From Rhizophagus irregularis (taxonomy: Eukaryota > Glomeromycota > Glomeromycetes > Glomerales > Glomeraceae): a DNA stretch of 64,000 nt. Where the stretch lies: contig NC_089457.1 in assembly GCF_026210795.1 (NCBI RefSeq), forward strand, positions 2,356,001 through 2,420,000. The letters run 5' to 3'. Positions 23,362 to 33,199 of this stretch are shown here, in pieces; position 1 is the first letter of the stretch; each line of letters begins with the position of its first letter. The notes under the pieces were generated by a model. The model was not told the DNA's origin. It searched no databases and was given only the letters and a program-made list of their open reading frames with translations. A program made the position numbers and the translations under genes.

Positions 23362-24665
23362 TCAATTTTTTTTTCCGCGATTCTTACTACTACGTTTTTC
23401 ACGATTCTTCGCACGGTTTTTACGGTTTTTACTGTTAATGCCATCATTGGCATTACAATTACAATGTTTAATACAATTTTTACATTGTGAACAACCAGCA
23501 CTTGCCTTGCATTTAGAGTGATCTGATAATAATTAAAATTTATTAATAATGTATATAAAATAGCAAAGACAAGTAATAATCATTCATTATTTACCACAAA
23601 CATCAGCAGAACCACAATCACAATGGTAGTTACAGTTTTTGCATTGTGAACAATCAACAATTGTCATACATTCAGAATGACCTAATAATAATTAGATAAG
23701 ATTTTATTAATTTATAAAGTATATACTGTAAAATACCAAAGGTAAATAAAATAATTTTACCGCAAACGTCAGCCGAATCACAATTACAATGGTATAAGCA
23801 TTTTTTGCATTGCGGACAACCAATATATGACAAACATGTAGGTTGGGCTAATAAAGAAAAAAAAAATTTTCTTTAGTAATTTATATTACATTTTAATAAT
23901 GGTAAAGGCAAGTAAAAAATATTATACCACAAACGCCAGAAGAACCACAATCACAATGGTAGAGACAATTTTTACATTGTGAACAACCAATACTTGATTT
24001 ACATATAGAATAACCTAATAATAATTAAATAATAATTAATATATATAAAACAGCAAAAAGAAAGTAATAACATATTATTTACCACAAGCGCTAGGAGAAC
24101 CACAATAACAATGGTAAAGACATCTTTTGCATCGTGAACAACCAAGATTTGATGAACATGCAGAGTGACCTAATAATAATTTAATTTACAAAATTGTAAA
24201 GGAAAAGTAATAATAATAAAGCATGCAGGGCTACTATTTACCACAAACACCAGAGGAACCGCAATTACAATTGTAGAGGCATCTTTTGCATTGTGAACAA
24301 TCAATATCTGACATGCATGTAGAAAATCCTATGAAATAATATTTTCTTTTTTTAAAAAAAAAATAAAGAGAAAGAAAAGAAAGAAAAAATTGGCTACAAA
24401 TTTCAAAAAAATTTTAGAATCATTACTTACCACAAACACCAGCAGATCCGCAATTACAATGGTAAAGGCATCTTTTACATATAGAACAATCAAGTCTTGA
24501 ATAACATTCAGGGCAAGCTAATAGATTATAATGATTTTTTTTATTAACAATCGTCCGTAATTATTAATCCGCAAGAACACGATTATATATTGTTTATATT
24601 GTTTGCAATAGTTTGTGTACACAAAATGATAATCAAATATTTCAACAATGACGTTACTTACACAT
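23362..24665 (-). CDS. Cysteine-rich modular protein, seven 29-residue modules encoded one per exon, 228 aa
   Basis: Eight exons on the minus strand: 24665-24662 (ATG plus one base), then six exons of exactly 87 nt (24517-24431, 24328-24242, 24169-24083, 24014-23928, 23847-23761, 23681-23595) and a last exon 23522-23362. All introns are GT-AG, phase 1, 68-144 nt. Each module follows Cys-x5-Cys-x2-Cys-x2-Cys-x3-Cys-x-Cys-x5-Cys, with a core such as CSQCKRCLYHCNCGS. The last exon carries a shortened seventh module and a basic tail (SKNRKNRAKNREKRSSKN), which could be a nuclear signal. No signal peptide precedes the modules with this start; the frame is open upstream for about 25 codons but has no ATG. 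The Cys pattern could bind zinc or form disulfides. I recognise no family. Because all module exons are phase 1 and equal, exon skipping would change module number without a frameshift. Confidence 0.8.
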
Positions 24666-26006
24666 TTTATATTTAAAATATTTAATAACCGTCAAAAAAG
24701 AGTTCACGAAGGATACTGATACTAAAATTCTATCCCGCGCCAAAACATAAAATCAGCTGCTGTATCCCTCTCATAGTATTTCAAAGTCATTAACCCAGTT
24801 TGATAAGCTGGTTGTTTTATGATGTATGCTAAGCAAGTTAAGCAGTGAGTTTGTTTTTTCAGATACTCGACTTAAACTTAAATGTAAGAACTGTGTGACA
24901 AAGCTATACAATTAGGTTTAGATTATTTTTTGCTTTACTCAAGAACCTAAAAAAAGTAAATAAGCTATCTTTGTAAGATTTTATGGTGTTATAAAACAAA
25001 TGCTTACTATTATTTAGACCGAACACTCAGATCGGACAAAAGTCAACCTGTGTTACAGTTAAAACAGAGACTTAACGCCTATAATATGGAAGAACTTATT
25101 CAATCAATATTCCTATGTGAATTACCAATAATTTTCATTGGAATTGGAAGTAGTGTCGGGCAATGCTCACTGGAAGATGCAAAGTAGGCAATTATCTATC
25201 TCCTTTATTTGAAATGTAATGATTTTTGCACTTTTAATTTATTTATTTATTTTATTCTATTTTATTGATGAATTGGTTAAATACATGGAGGATCGAGAAA
25301 TGGAGACCCTACAAAAAAAATTCTGGAAAAAACTCCGACAAATGATCGTTTTTCTAGTTTTATTCCGAATAAACTAAGACATGTGATCATTTTTCTGAAA
25401 AATTATTTAACACTCAATTAAAGTTTCCCGACCAAAAAAACCGGCCGTCCTTCGTAAAAAAGGATTAAGGAGTACTGTTAGGTATGGAATGATTCACACT
25501 ATTCTAAATTGTGTTAGTTGTAAACGATGTAACATATGGTTTACTATAAAGTAATAACGATGACTAAAAAGTTATTAGAGCGTTTTTGTAATCTTTGTCT
25601 AATGGTTTAGTATCGTCCGAGGTATCCGAAAAGGAACTACTGTATGGACAATCCCGCACCTTTACGTGCATGATTCATTAAAGCCAGATGGTATGCAAAA
25701 GGTAAAATTTATTAATTAGTAATAAAAATACGTTTTCCAAGTTCGTTAATAAAGTGAAAATTCAAGAAAAAGAAGAAAAATAAGTTAATTTTTAAGAAAT
25801 TAAATTTCAAATCGTATTTATATAAAAATAAACTCTATGGAACCAATTAAAATTTAAAGTTTCCCTTTTCAGAATTATTGAAGTTGAATAAAAGAACCAA
25901 TTAAAATAAAAACTTCTAAAATCGTAAAAATTGATCTTCTAGCACGCCAGCTGTCGGAATAACCTTTAATTTTTAGGCTACACTACAAATCACCTGATAG
26001 TTAACG
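24666..26006. other. Intergenic with one possible short gene
   Basis: Holds the weak three-exon candidate at 25086-25882. The remainder shows no coding signal. Confidence 0.4.
25086..25882 (+). CDS. Possible three-exon small protein, about 66 aa
   Basis: The ATG at 25086 opens a peptide (MEELIQSIFLCELP, then GIGSSVGQCSLEDA) that can be joined by a GT-AG intron from 25184 to 25610 to a second open stretch (IVRGIRKGTTVWTIPHLYVH, 25611-25701). A third exon at 25874 adds two residues and a stop. The frame is kept across both junctions and the residue composition looks protein-like. There is no recognised domain, and the first intron (427 nt) is longer than usual here. It could equally be a fragment of a larger dead gene. 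Confidence 0.3.
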
Positions 26007-26300
26007 CCCTATAAAAAAAGAAAATGCGGAATTTGTCCTGAAAAGTATGGAAAATGTCCGGAAATTTTCCGTGCGTCCGGAAAACATTCGGAAACGGTCA
26101 TGTTTTGGAACATTTTCCGGACGCTCGATTCTGGACAAATTCTGGACAAATTCTGGAGTGTCAAGAAAATGTCTGGAATTTGTGCGTCAGGAAAGTGTTC
26201 CAAAACGTGACCGTTTCCGAATGTTTTCCGGACGCACGGAAAATTTCCGGACATTTTCCATACTTTCAGGACAAATTCCGAATTTTCTTTTTTTATAGGG
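26007..26300. mobile_element. Foldback MITE, 294 bp, CCCTATAAAAAA ends, TSD ACG
   Basis: Two arms of roughly 110-125 bp are near-perfect inverted repeats around a centre of about 60 bp. The ends are CCCTATAAAAAAAG and its complement. The trinucleotide ACG directly flanks both sides (26004-26006 and 26301-26303). The palindrome explains the matching open frames on both strands. The arms themselves contain smaller repeats of TTTTCCGGA and GGACAAATTC. No transposase is encoded. Confidence 0.9.
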
Positions 26301-27420
26301 ACGTCATTTCGGATCATTCAAATAGTCATTCCGGACCGCAGTAAATTTAAAAACCCTAAAAATTTAAAAATGTTATACTGTACCTGAAATTAGTAATGAT
26401 AAAGTCGTCCTCTATACTACCCGCACCAGATGACTCATAAACGTCCATTCTTTTTGTTTTCCTTTTTTTTATGGAGCGATTATAATAAATTGATTGGATT
26501 TTGTTCTCTCTGTTATTCTCTGTTATGAAATTTCTCTTGAAATTTGATAACTTTGCAATATAAACGATCTTTATACCTGTGTTTGCTCATTTCTAATTCA
26601 CGTGCTTTAATAGTGTCTATTTCATCTGTTCTATAAACTTTTGATAGGCTTTTAAACTTTATCGCAATCCGTTCTTATACTCCGTCTTTTTTCCGTAAAA
26701 GGCTCATATTTCCGGAATTAATAACCTTATATCCTAGAACTTATCGAATTATTTATATTTTCCGTGAATGGATCTGTGAAAAGCTCATTTTTACGGAGTT
26801 TTTACAGAAATAACAGATAAAATTTTTTTTAACGTTACCAAGAAAAAAAGCACTGGTTGCGAAATTATATACTGTCACGAAAACAGTGCAGTGACAAATA
26901 AAGTGTGAAGAATAAGATATTCGAAAAAAAGTCTCTCAAATAAATATGTATAAACAATGAAAACACTGAGGATGTAATGGATGTGATGAGTGCTTTTTTT
27001 GAGTAATGCTAGGGATAGAGACCCATATTTATTCCGATATTAAATCGCAAATTTTTATCACGATAACAGAAAAAATTCCGATTTTATTTCGATAAAAAAT
27101 TACCAATTATAGTAAGAAACATCTGATAATTCTAGCCGGCTTACATCTTAATGTAGGTTGCGCTAGTGTCACGACAATAATTTTAGCCAAAAACGATAAT
27201 AATCAGTTTACTAGTTTTTTACAAATTCTATCACGATATAGTCAATAAAATATACAATAATGATTGTCTAGTTGCCACGTATCGGAATAAAATTGGTTTA
27301 AAAAAATCATAAAAATTCCGTTTATTCCATAATACAGCAATTCCGGTTTATAAAAATGGAATTTTACCGGTCTCTGGATGCAGTTACAATACAGTTACTG
27401 CATATTAAGGAAAACAGGTT
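26301..27420. other. Intergenic, no gene seen
   Basis: AT-rich, with scattered words such as TTCCG and TACGG. No coding region on either strand. Confidence 0.5.
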
Positions 27421-27444
27421 CCTGTAATGAATATTTACGATTAT

Positions 27445-27870
27445 TAATTTCTATCTTGAAATTTTATATCAATGACATAATATAAACAATTTTTTTTTTA
27501 AAAAAAAAGTTTATTAATAAAAAATGTTCTTTCATATCCTGCAGTAGTACCTTATCCACAACAACTTTTAAACAGATAGATTACACGTGTTAAACGAAAA
27601 ATATAAAATCATAACTGAGGAGGGATTTATACGCTTGTTCTTACTACAGTTCATACAAACGTAAATAATATATATAAAGATGAAATTCTAATTTATGTTA
27701 AATAGAACTAAATATTTAAAATGAAATTATGAACGTATTCTAACCGAAGGCATGGAAGATTCTTAGATAAAATTTTAAAAAAAAGTTAATTAGCAAAATT
27801 ATAGTAAAAAAAAGTCAAAAAATATATACCTAAATGATTATACCAGCCGATATATATACTAATGAATATG
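27445..27870. repeat. Segmental duplication X, copy 1
   Basis: Matches 29680-30150 in the same orientation over most of its length, starting with TTAATTTCTATCTTGA and including TTATATCAATGACA, AAAATGTTCTTTCATAT and CATGGAAGATTCTTAGATAAA. Differences are substitutions and small indels. It ends in the kinase relic at 27830-27975. Confidence 0.85.
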
Positions 27871-27975
27871 ATTGGATTATTATCTCTCTCAATGTGGATA
27901 TTTCAGAATTTTTAAATTGACGGCAACATTTACCAAGACACCAAAATTTAAACGTATTATACAATTCACTAGCTA
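27830..27975 (-). pseudogene. Kinase C-terminal exon relic
   Basis: On the minus strand this reads FKFWCLGKCCRQFKNSE and then STLREI to a stop at 27830. It corresponds to the C-terminal extension of the kinase paralogue at 50860-50990 (FKFWYLGKCYRQFKNADRF). The catalytic domain is absent, so it is a truncated remnant of a further kinase copy. A second shorter remnant is seen at about 30112-30180. Confidence 0.65.
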
Positions 27976-28261
27976 AAGAAATAAATCATTTTAACCTTTA
28001 TTAAATACGTAGATCAAAATGAAAATTGATTTACCTTTATTAAAAACAAATATGATTAATTATTATTAAAAGTAACAAGTAATACTTTTTTATAATAATA
28101 CATACTGTATACTGTATATAATGTATAATTGAATATTAAACATCAATTAATTATTGGTGGAGTTATACTTATTGTGCTGGTAGAAAAGTTTGCTACTTTA
28201 TGTCAATATACTACCAAAAAAATTTACGCTGATATACAAGAAAAAAAAGATGCTAAAGTCG

Positions 28262-28460
28262 CCCTATAAAAAATTTTTATCCAAATATTTCCATTATTTC
28301 TCCATGTCTTTCGTAAAAATTCCGTGAAAATGATACATTCACGGATATCCGTGTTAGCGAGATGAAAATTTCCATGATTTAAGGCTATTAATTCCATGAA
28401 AATGATACATTCACGGAAAAAACATGGAAAGATAAAACACGGATCAGATTTTTTACAGGG
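28262..28460. mobile_element. MITE, 199 bp, CCCTATAAAAAA ends, TSD TCG
   Basis: Ends are CCCTATAAAAAA and TTTTTTACAGGG, flanked by TCG on both sides (28259-28261 and 28461-28463). The termini and 3-bp duplication match the element at 26007-26300, so both belong to one family although their interiors differ. Inside, GAAAATGATACATTCACGG occurs twice. The duplicated sequence at 33475-33481 lacks the element. Confidence 0.9.
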
Positions 28461-28781
28461 TCGTAGTATCGTAGGATATTGTAAGATAATAATGTGACGA
28501 ATAAAAGATTGTCAGAAGATATCTTTCGGATTTTATTCAAATAATCCGAATAATTCAGTACTAAACACCAGTACTTAAAAAATGTATTTGGATAATCCAT
28601 TAAATTATCTGTTCAATATCCACCGTTTAAAGAATATCCTTCAGAAGTGAATATCATCTATAAAAAAACGGGATATATAACTAGTAGGAAACGAACTGTT
28701 GTAAAGTCCGGAACGCAAATATTTATACGCGGACGACTTCGCGCGTGACCTTAGTATTAGTTATTATCATGTACAATAATA

Positions 28782-28918
28782 CAGTGTCGTCAAATGGAAA
28801 TGACATTGAAATGACATCAAATGATATTAAATAACATCGATTTTACTATGAAAATGTATGAGAAATGACAAATGCCATTTGAAGAATGGGCAAATGACAT
28901 GACAATTTAACAACACTG
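28782..28918. mobile_element. hAT-type MITE, 137 bp, 8-bp TSD CAATAATA
   Basis: Ends CAGTGTCGTCAAATGG and its imperfect inverse ending AACAACACTG. A perfect 8-bp duplication CAATAATA lies at 28774-28781 and 28919-28926. CAGTG ends and 8-bp duplication are standard hAT superfamily marks. The corresponding place in duplication Y copy 2 (about 33780-33800) has no such insertion. Non-autonomous. Confidence 0.9.
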
Positions 28919-29679
28919 CAATAATATATATATAGTCTTACGTTACGCTCCAAGCTAATATATCCAGTATTTTAATTGAATTTAAACGGTTTCATCCTTA
29001 GTTTTGAAATCAGTTTCATCCGTAGCCTGAATAACAGCTTTATAAATTATAATTATTATTATTTAAATTATTATTATTTATATATTGAAAAAAATCAATT
29101 TACACGTAAGATATACCGAATAATTATGTAACTCAGGTAAGTTTAATGGTATAATTGATTGCTTAGAATATTATATTTCACATACTATTATTTTCTCAGC
29201 GAAAGTTCCTTCACATGTTATTCCTGTCAATTAGTTATACTGTGCCGAATTATTTGATTTTTTTTTATTGAAAAAATAGTTGATTATAATATGGAATAGA
29301 AAGTGATTAATTGCATTATTTTCATTGAACGAATTCACAGGGTTTATTATATTCCGCGACGAATTTTAATTCGCCCTTTCAAAGATTTTTAACGTTACTA
29401 CGTAATTCAAGGTACGTAACATTCAGCCAATAATATCTTCACTCTTAGATAATATTACCTAAACTAATACTAACCCTAATCTAACCCTAAGTGACAAATA
29501 ATGACGTGACAAATAGGGTTTCATGCAATAAAAATAATATAAACGGAAACCGGGGTAATGTGATACATTGTGATAAATATTTCACTATAACCGAGCGAAA
29601 GTCACCGACGGTGAAATTTTGAAGATTAGTCGAGTTGTACATAAATTAATAAATTTCCTTTGCAATTAAACAATAATAT

Positions 29680-30150
29680 TTACATTATTAATTTCTATCT
29701 TGACATTTTATATCAATGACACAATATAAACACTTTATTTTTTTTTAAAACAAATAGTTTATTTATAAAAAAATGTTCTTTCATATTCTACAGTAGTACC
29801 TCCTTATCCACAACTTCTAAGCAGATAGAATACTCGTATTGAACGAAAAATACAAAATCAAACTGAGGAGAAATTTATACACTTGTTCTTACAGTTCATA
29901 CAAACGTAAATAATATATATATAACGATGAAATTCTAATTTATGTTAAACAGAACCTTTGAAAAAAATAAAGGAACCAGAAACAAATAAATATTTAAATG
30001 AAATCATGGACGCATTCTACGCGAAGACATGGAAGATTCTTAGATAAATTTTTAAAAAAGTTAATAAACAAATTATAATAAAAAAAAAAGTCAAAAAATA
30101 TATAAATGATTATACCTGTTGATACTAATACTAATGAATACGCAACATCG
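29680..30150. repeat. Segmental duplication X, copy 2
   Basis: Second copy of 27445-27870, diverged by substitutions and indels, including an extra A-rich stretch near 29955-29985. It ends in another short kinase C-terminal remnant on the minus strand. Confidence 0.85.
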
Positions 30151-30576
30151 GATTGACCAGAAATTATTATTTCCATATGGGCTGATTTGTTTACTCTGCA
30201 TTAAAAAGAGTTATTAAATTGATCTTCACAATTTTTGTTACTCAAAATTGTTTTGTAATACCAAAAAATCATCTGATTGATGATCACTTGATTAAATAAT
30301 AAGTTGAACAAAAATTTACATTTGCGAAACTTAAATTATTAAATGTAAAAAAGCTGTGAAAAACCCCATTTCACTAATAAAAAACCCATTTCTCATATAT
30401 ATGGAATTTTTAACATATATTATTAAAAAGTAAGTATATTTTAATAAAATATAAAGTAAAATAAAATTTATATAGTCTTAGTAGCTATAAATGTTTATAA
30501 AAATATAATAAAAATATCATATAAAAGATGGTATTATAATAGATATTTTCAAACAATAAAAATAATTATTTTATGT

Positions 30577-30920
30577 CGGAATTTGTATTACCATGTTTAA
30601 ACACAAATATATCAAGATCCACTGATCCGTTTTTTATAATTTTAGGCTCGTTGGAAAGCCCTTGTTCTGGACTTTATAGGCGAAAAAAGAGCTCGCCGAT
30701 TGAATCATTAGATTCGGAGATATTTACGTTTAAAGTTGAGGTACGAACTTTTTAACATGCTTAAATGCAAATATCTTGGAATCCACTGATTCATTTTTTA
30801 TAAATTTAGGCTCTTTGGAAAGCCCTTGATCTGGTCTATATGAGCGAAAAAAGAGCTTGCCGATTGGATCATTGGATCTGGAGATATTTACGTTTAAAGT
30901 TGAGATACAAATTTTTAACA
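30577..30920. repeat. Tandem duplication of a unit of about 170 bp
   Basis: Two head-to-tail copies (about 30577-30745 and 30750-30920) share TTTTAGGCTC, TTGGAAAGCCCTTG, GCGAAAAAAGAGCT and GGAGATATTTACGTTTAAAGTTGAG. Open frames cross the unit on both strands without a start or domain, so I call it a non-coding repeat. The phrase about a Phe/Leu-rich repeated protein cannot be supported. Confidence 0.8.
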
Positions 30921-31251
30921 TATATAGTAAGTGCTAAGAATTATATTAATTTAAAAGAAATATTTACCCAATTATAGTATAATAACATTAAATAAAATTG
31001 TTTAATACTTACCCTCAATTTACTGTATATTATATAGTATTTTGTATAATAAAAATGTAACAAAATCAATATTTTAATTAAAGGTAGACAAATTAGCCCA
31101 TATGCACTTAATGCACTTAATGCGGGAAATCGATCAGCATTTTTAACATTTACCAAGATACCACGACTTAATTGTATTATACAATTCACTAGCTAAAGGT
31201 CTTTTTGATGAATCAGAATTCCAACATCTTTCCATTAACTCTCTATAACAT

Positions 31252-32775
31252 TTAGGAGTTTCTAGGTTTTTTGCCTTTACATATTTCTATTTCTAATAAC
31301 TGATCATATTCATAGTTGGCAAAAGGAAGTTGTCCAGTTGTTAACATCCACATAATTATTCCAAAACTATAAATATCGGAAGCGAAAGTATACTTATGAT
31401 TTCTTAAAACTTCGGGAGCAATAAATGGTAATACGCCATAGCTAAATTTAGATTTTTGTTCATTTTCTAAACAACATAATCCTAAATCTGTTATATGTGC
31501 ATTTTTATCATGTCCAATTAAAATATTGCCAGCATGAAGATCACGGTGTACAAGTTCTGCTTCGTGAATTGCTTTTAATCCACTAGATAAATTAGCTAAT
31601 ATTTTTAATTTATCATCATACCATTTAAGTACTGAAAAATTCTTTTTTAAATATTGTCGCAAATTTCCGTTTGTTTTCAATTCCATTACAAATATATATT
31701 TTCCCATAGTCGGTTCTCGACTGATACCGTAACATCTAACCATTACTTTTTGAAGATGTAGTGTAGTAACACATTTTATATACGCTTTTAACTCTTTTAA
31801 AAATTTTTCCATAGTATTGGTATCTGAATTTTTAAGTATTTTAATAGCAGCATAATGTTGTCTTAAATTATTGCTTACCTCTTCATCTAAATGCCCAGAT
31901 TCTCTATTATATTTTTCTTCAAATTGCCATAATCTTTCAATTTTTCTTCTTATCATAGTTAAAGGGCCACCACCTTTCCATATTGTAAAGTAAACTGTAC
32001 CAAATCCACCTTCGCCAATTTGCTTCATAATTTCAAGTTCACTATAAGGTATCCATTCTATATAATCTGTTGTATCCATTGCATTTTTCTGAGTATCTCT
32101 TATTAATTCGTCAATATAATCATTTCCACTTGTCCATTTTGAGAAATTATCTGTAAAATATTTCTTTCCACAATTTTGACACCAATACAATCCTGTCAAA
32201 AATCGTCCACAATTTAAACAAATTGTAAATTGTAAACTCAAACTAAGCTTCAATTTAAACCAATATGGACGTATACTAGTAAGACATGAATGAAAAACAT
32301 GTTCTTCTAAAACAATATACAACAAAACTAATATCCCAAAACGATAAATAAAAGTAAAACACATCTCAAAGGGTCTTAACATTAATCTAATCAGTGAGAT
32401 AGTTATATTCTGAATTGAAGCAAAACGACATAACTCTTTCACAAAACCTTCCATAAAATTAGTATCTAATAGTAGTGAATGTAATAAAAGTAATACCAAC
32501 AATACCAAAATTCCATTTAAATATTCATTTCTAAAAAATAACATAGTTATAAAAAGAATTATAAAAGACCATGCATTCCGTGGTTTTTCATTATAGAATT
32601 TCCAAATCGCCCATAGAAATCCTTCTCCCGTACAAAAAAAACAAAGCACTAATAAAGACCCCAATTTCGAAAATTCTTCTATTATTTGCCATTCTAAACT
32701 TTTATTTTCAATGCAGGATATTATTGAAGAAGTTACATTCAATAATATAGAAAGTGCATTCAGATAGATTTTCAT
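31252..32775 (-). CDS. Membrane-anchored TKL-type protein kinase, truncated C-terminus, 507 aa
   Basis: Residues 1-185 hold several hydrophobic helices (about 35-55, 68-100, 140-165). A CLNC-x8-CQNC zinc-ribbon-like motif at 187-202 follows, then the kinase domain from about 245. Catalytic motifs are complete up to subdomain IX: glycine loop GEGGFG at 254-259, AAIK with Lys312, helix-C Glu328, HRDLHAGN with Asp412 and Asn417, DLG (not DFG) at 430-432, APE at 453-455 and DIYSFG. The frame then ends in KPRNS because 11 bp present in the paralogue at 50782-50792 are missing. The lost part, subdomain XI with its conserved Arg-Pro, is still readable in another frame at 31200-31250. A second 11-bp loss occurs further on. 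It is either a shortened active kinase or a young pseudogene. HRDLHAGN kinases are strongly expanded in Glomeromycotina. Confidence 0.75.
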   Translation of the reverse strand: MKIYLNALSILLNVTSSIISCIENKSLEWQIIEEFSKLGSLLVLCFFCTGEGFLWAIWKFYNEKPRNAWSFIILFITMLFFRNEYLNGILVLLVLLLLHSLLLDTNFMEGFVKELCRFASIQNITISLIRLMLRPFEMCFTFIYRFGILVLLYIVLEEHVFHSCLTSIRPYWFKLKLSLSLQFTICLNCGRFLTGLYWCQNCGKKYFTDNFSKWTSGNDYIDELIRDTQKNAMDTTDYIEWIPYSELEIMKQIGEGGFGTVYFTIWKGGGPLTMIRRKIERLWQFEEKYNRESGHLDEEVSNNLRQHYAAIKILKNSDTNTMEKFLKELKAYIKCVTTLHLQKVMVRCYGISREPTMGKYIFVMELKTNGNLRQYLKKNFSVLKWYDDKLKILANLSSGLKAIHEAELVHRDLHAGNILIGHDKNAHITDLGLCCLENEQKSKFSYGVLPFIAPEVLRNHKYTFASDIYSFGIIMWMLTTGQLPFANYEYDQLLEIEICKGKKPRNS

Positions 32776-33199
32776 TCTTATAAAAAGCGAATTATACTGG
32801 AAAATATAAAGTACCGTAAACGCTTTTGACCTGCACCGATTTTTTTTCAGCGAATTTTATCAATCAAAGTAATCAAATGATTTCCATGTGAAGACGCATG
32901 TTAGGTCTTCTTAAAAGTCGGTTCAAGAATCCAAAACTCCGAACCGGTTTCGAGGAAGTCATCTGTTTGATAACCAATCAAAAAAATTTTTAATTGATCA
33001 ACATCACTGAGTCAGGCACGGAACATAAAAACTCGGGTCCGAGCCTATAAGTTTTTGTCAAAAATCCTATCTAGACTCGGCCAATGCAAGCCTATAATTC
33101 AGTTAGGACACCAAATTTAAGGATTATAAAAGTTGCTAAACCGAAACAAATGTCCCATCAGACTGTTAATACGGTAAAATTTTTTAAAGTATTCAAATA

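Larger units (their letters stand above)
27985..29060. repeat. Segmental duplication Y, copy 1 (two MITE insertions)
   Basis: Matches 33200-33925 in the same orientation, beginning ACCTTTATTAAATACGTAG and ending in TTTAAACGGTTTCATCCTTAG and AATAACAGCTTTATAAAT. Copy 1 is longer mainly because it contains two insertions, at 28262-28460 and 28782-28918, which copy 2 lacks. Confidence 0.9.

Noticed and set aside
23310-23501. 63-codon minus-strand frame rich in Val and Lys
   Set aside because: It is the wrong frame of the last exon of the cysteine-rich modular gene, whose true frame ends at 23362.
26009-26344. Overlapping open frames of 83-102 codons on both strands
   Set aside because: They are products of the palindromic MITE at 26007-26300, whose two arms read alike.
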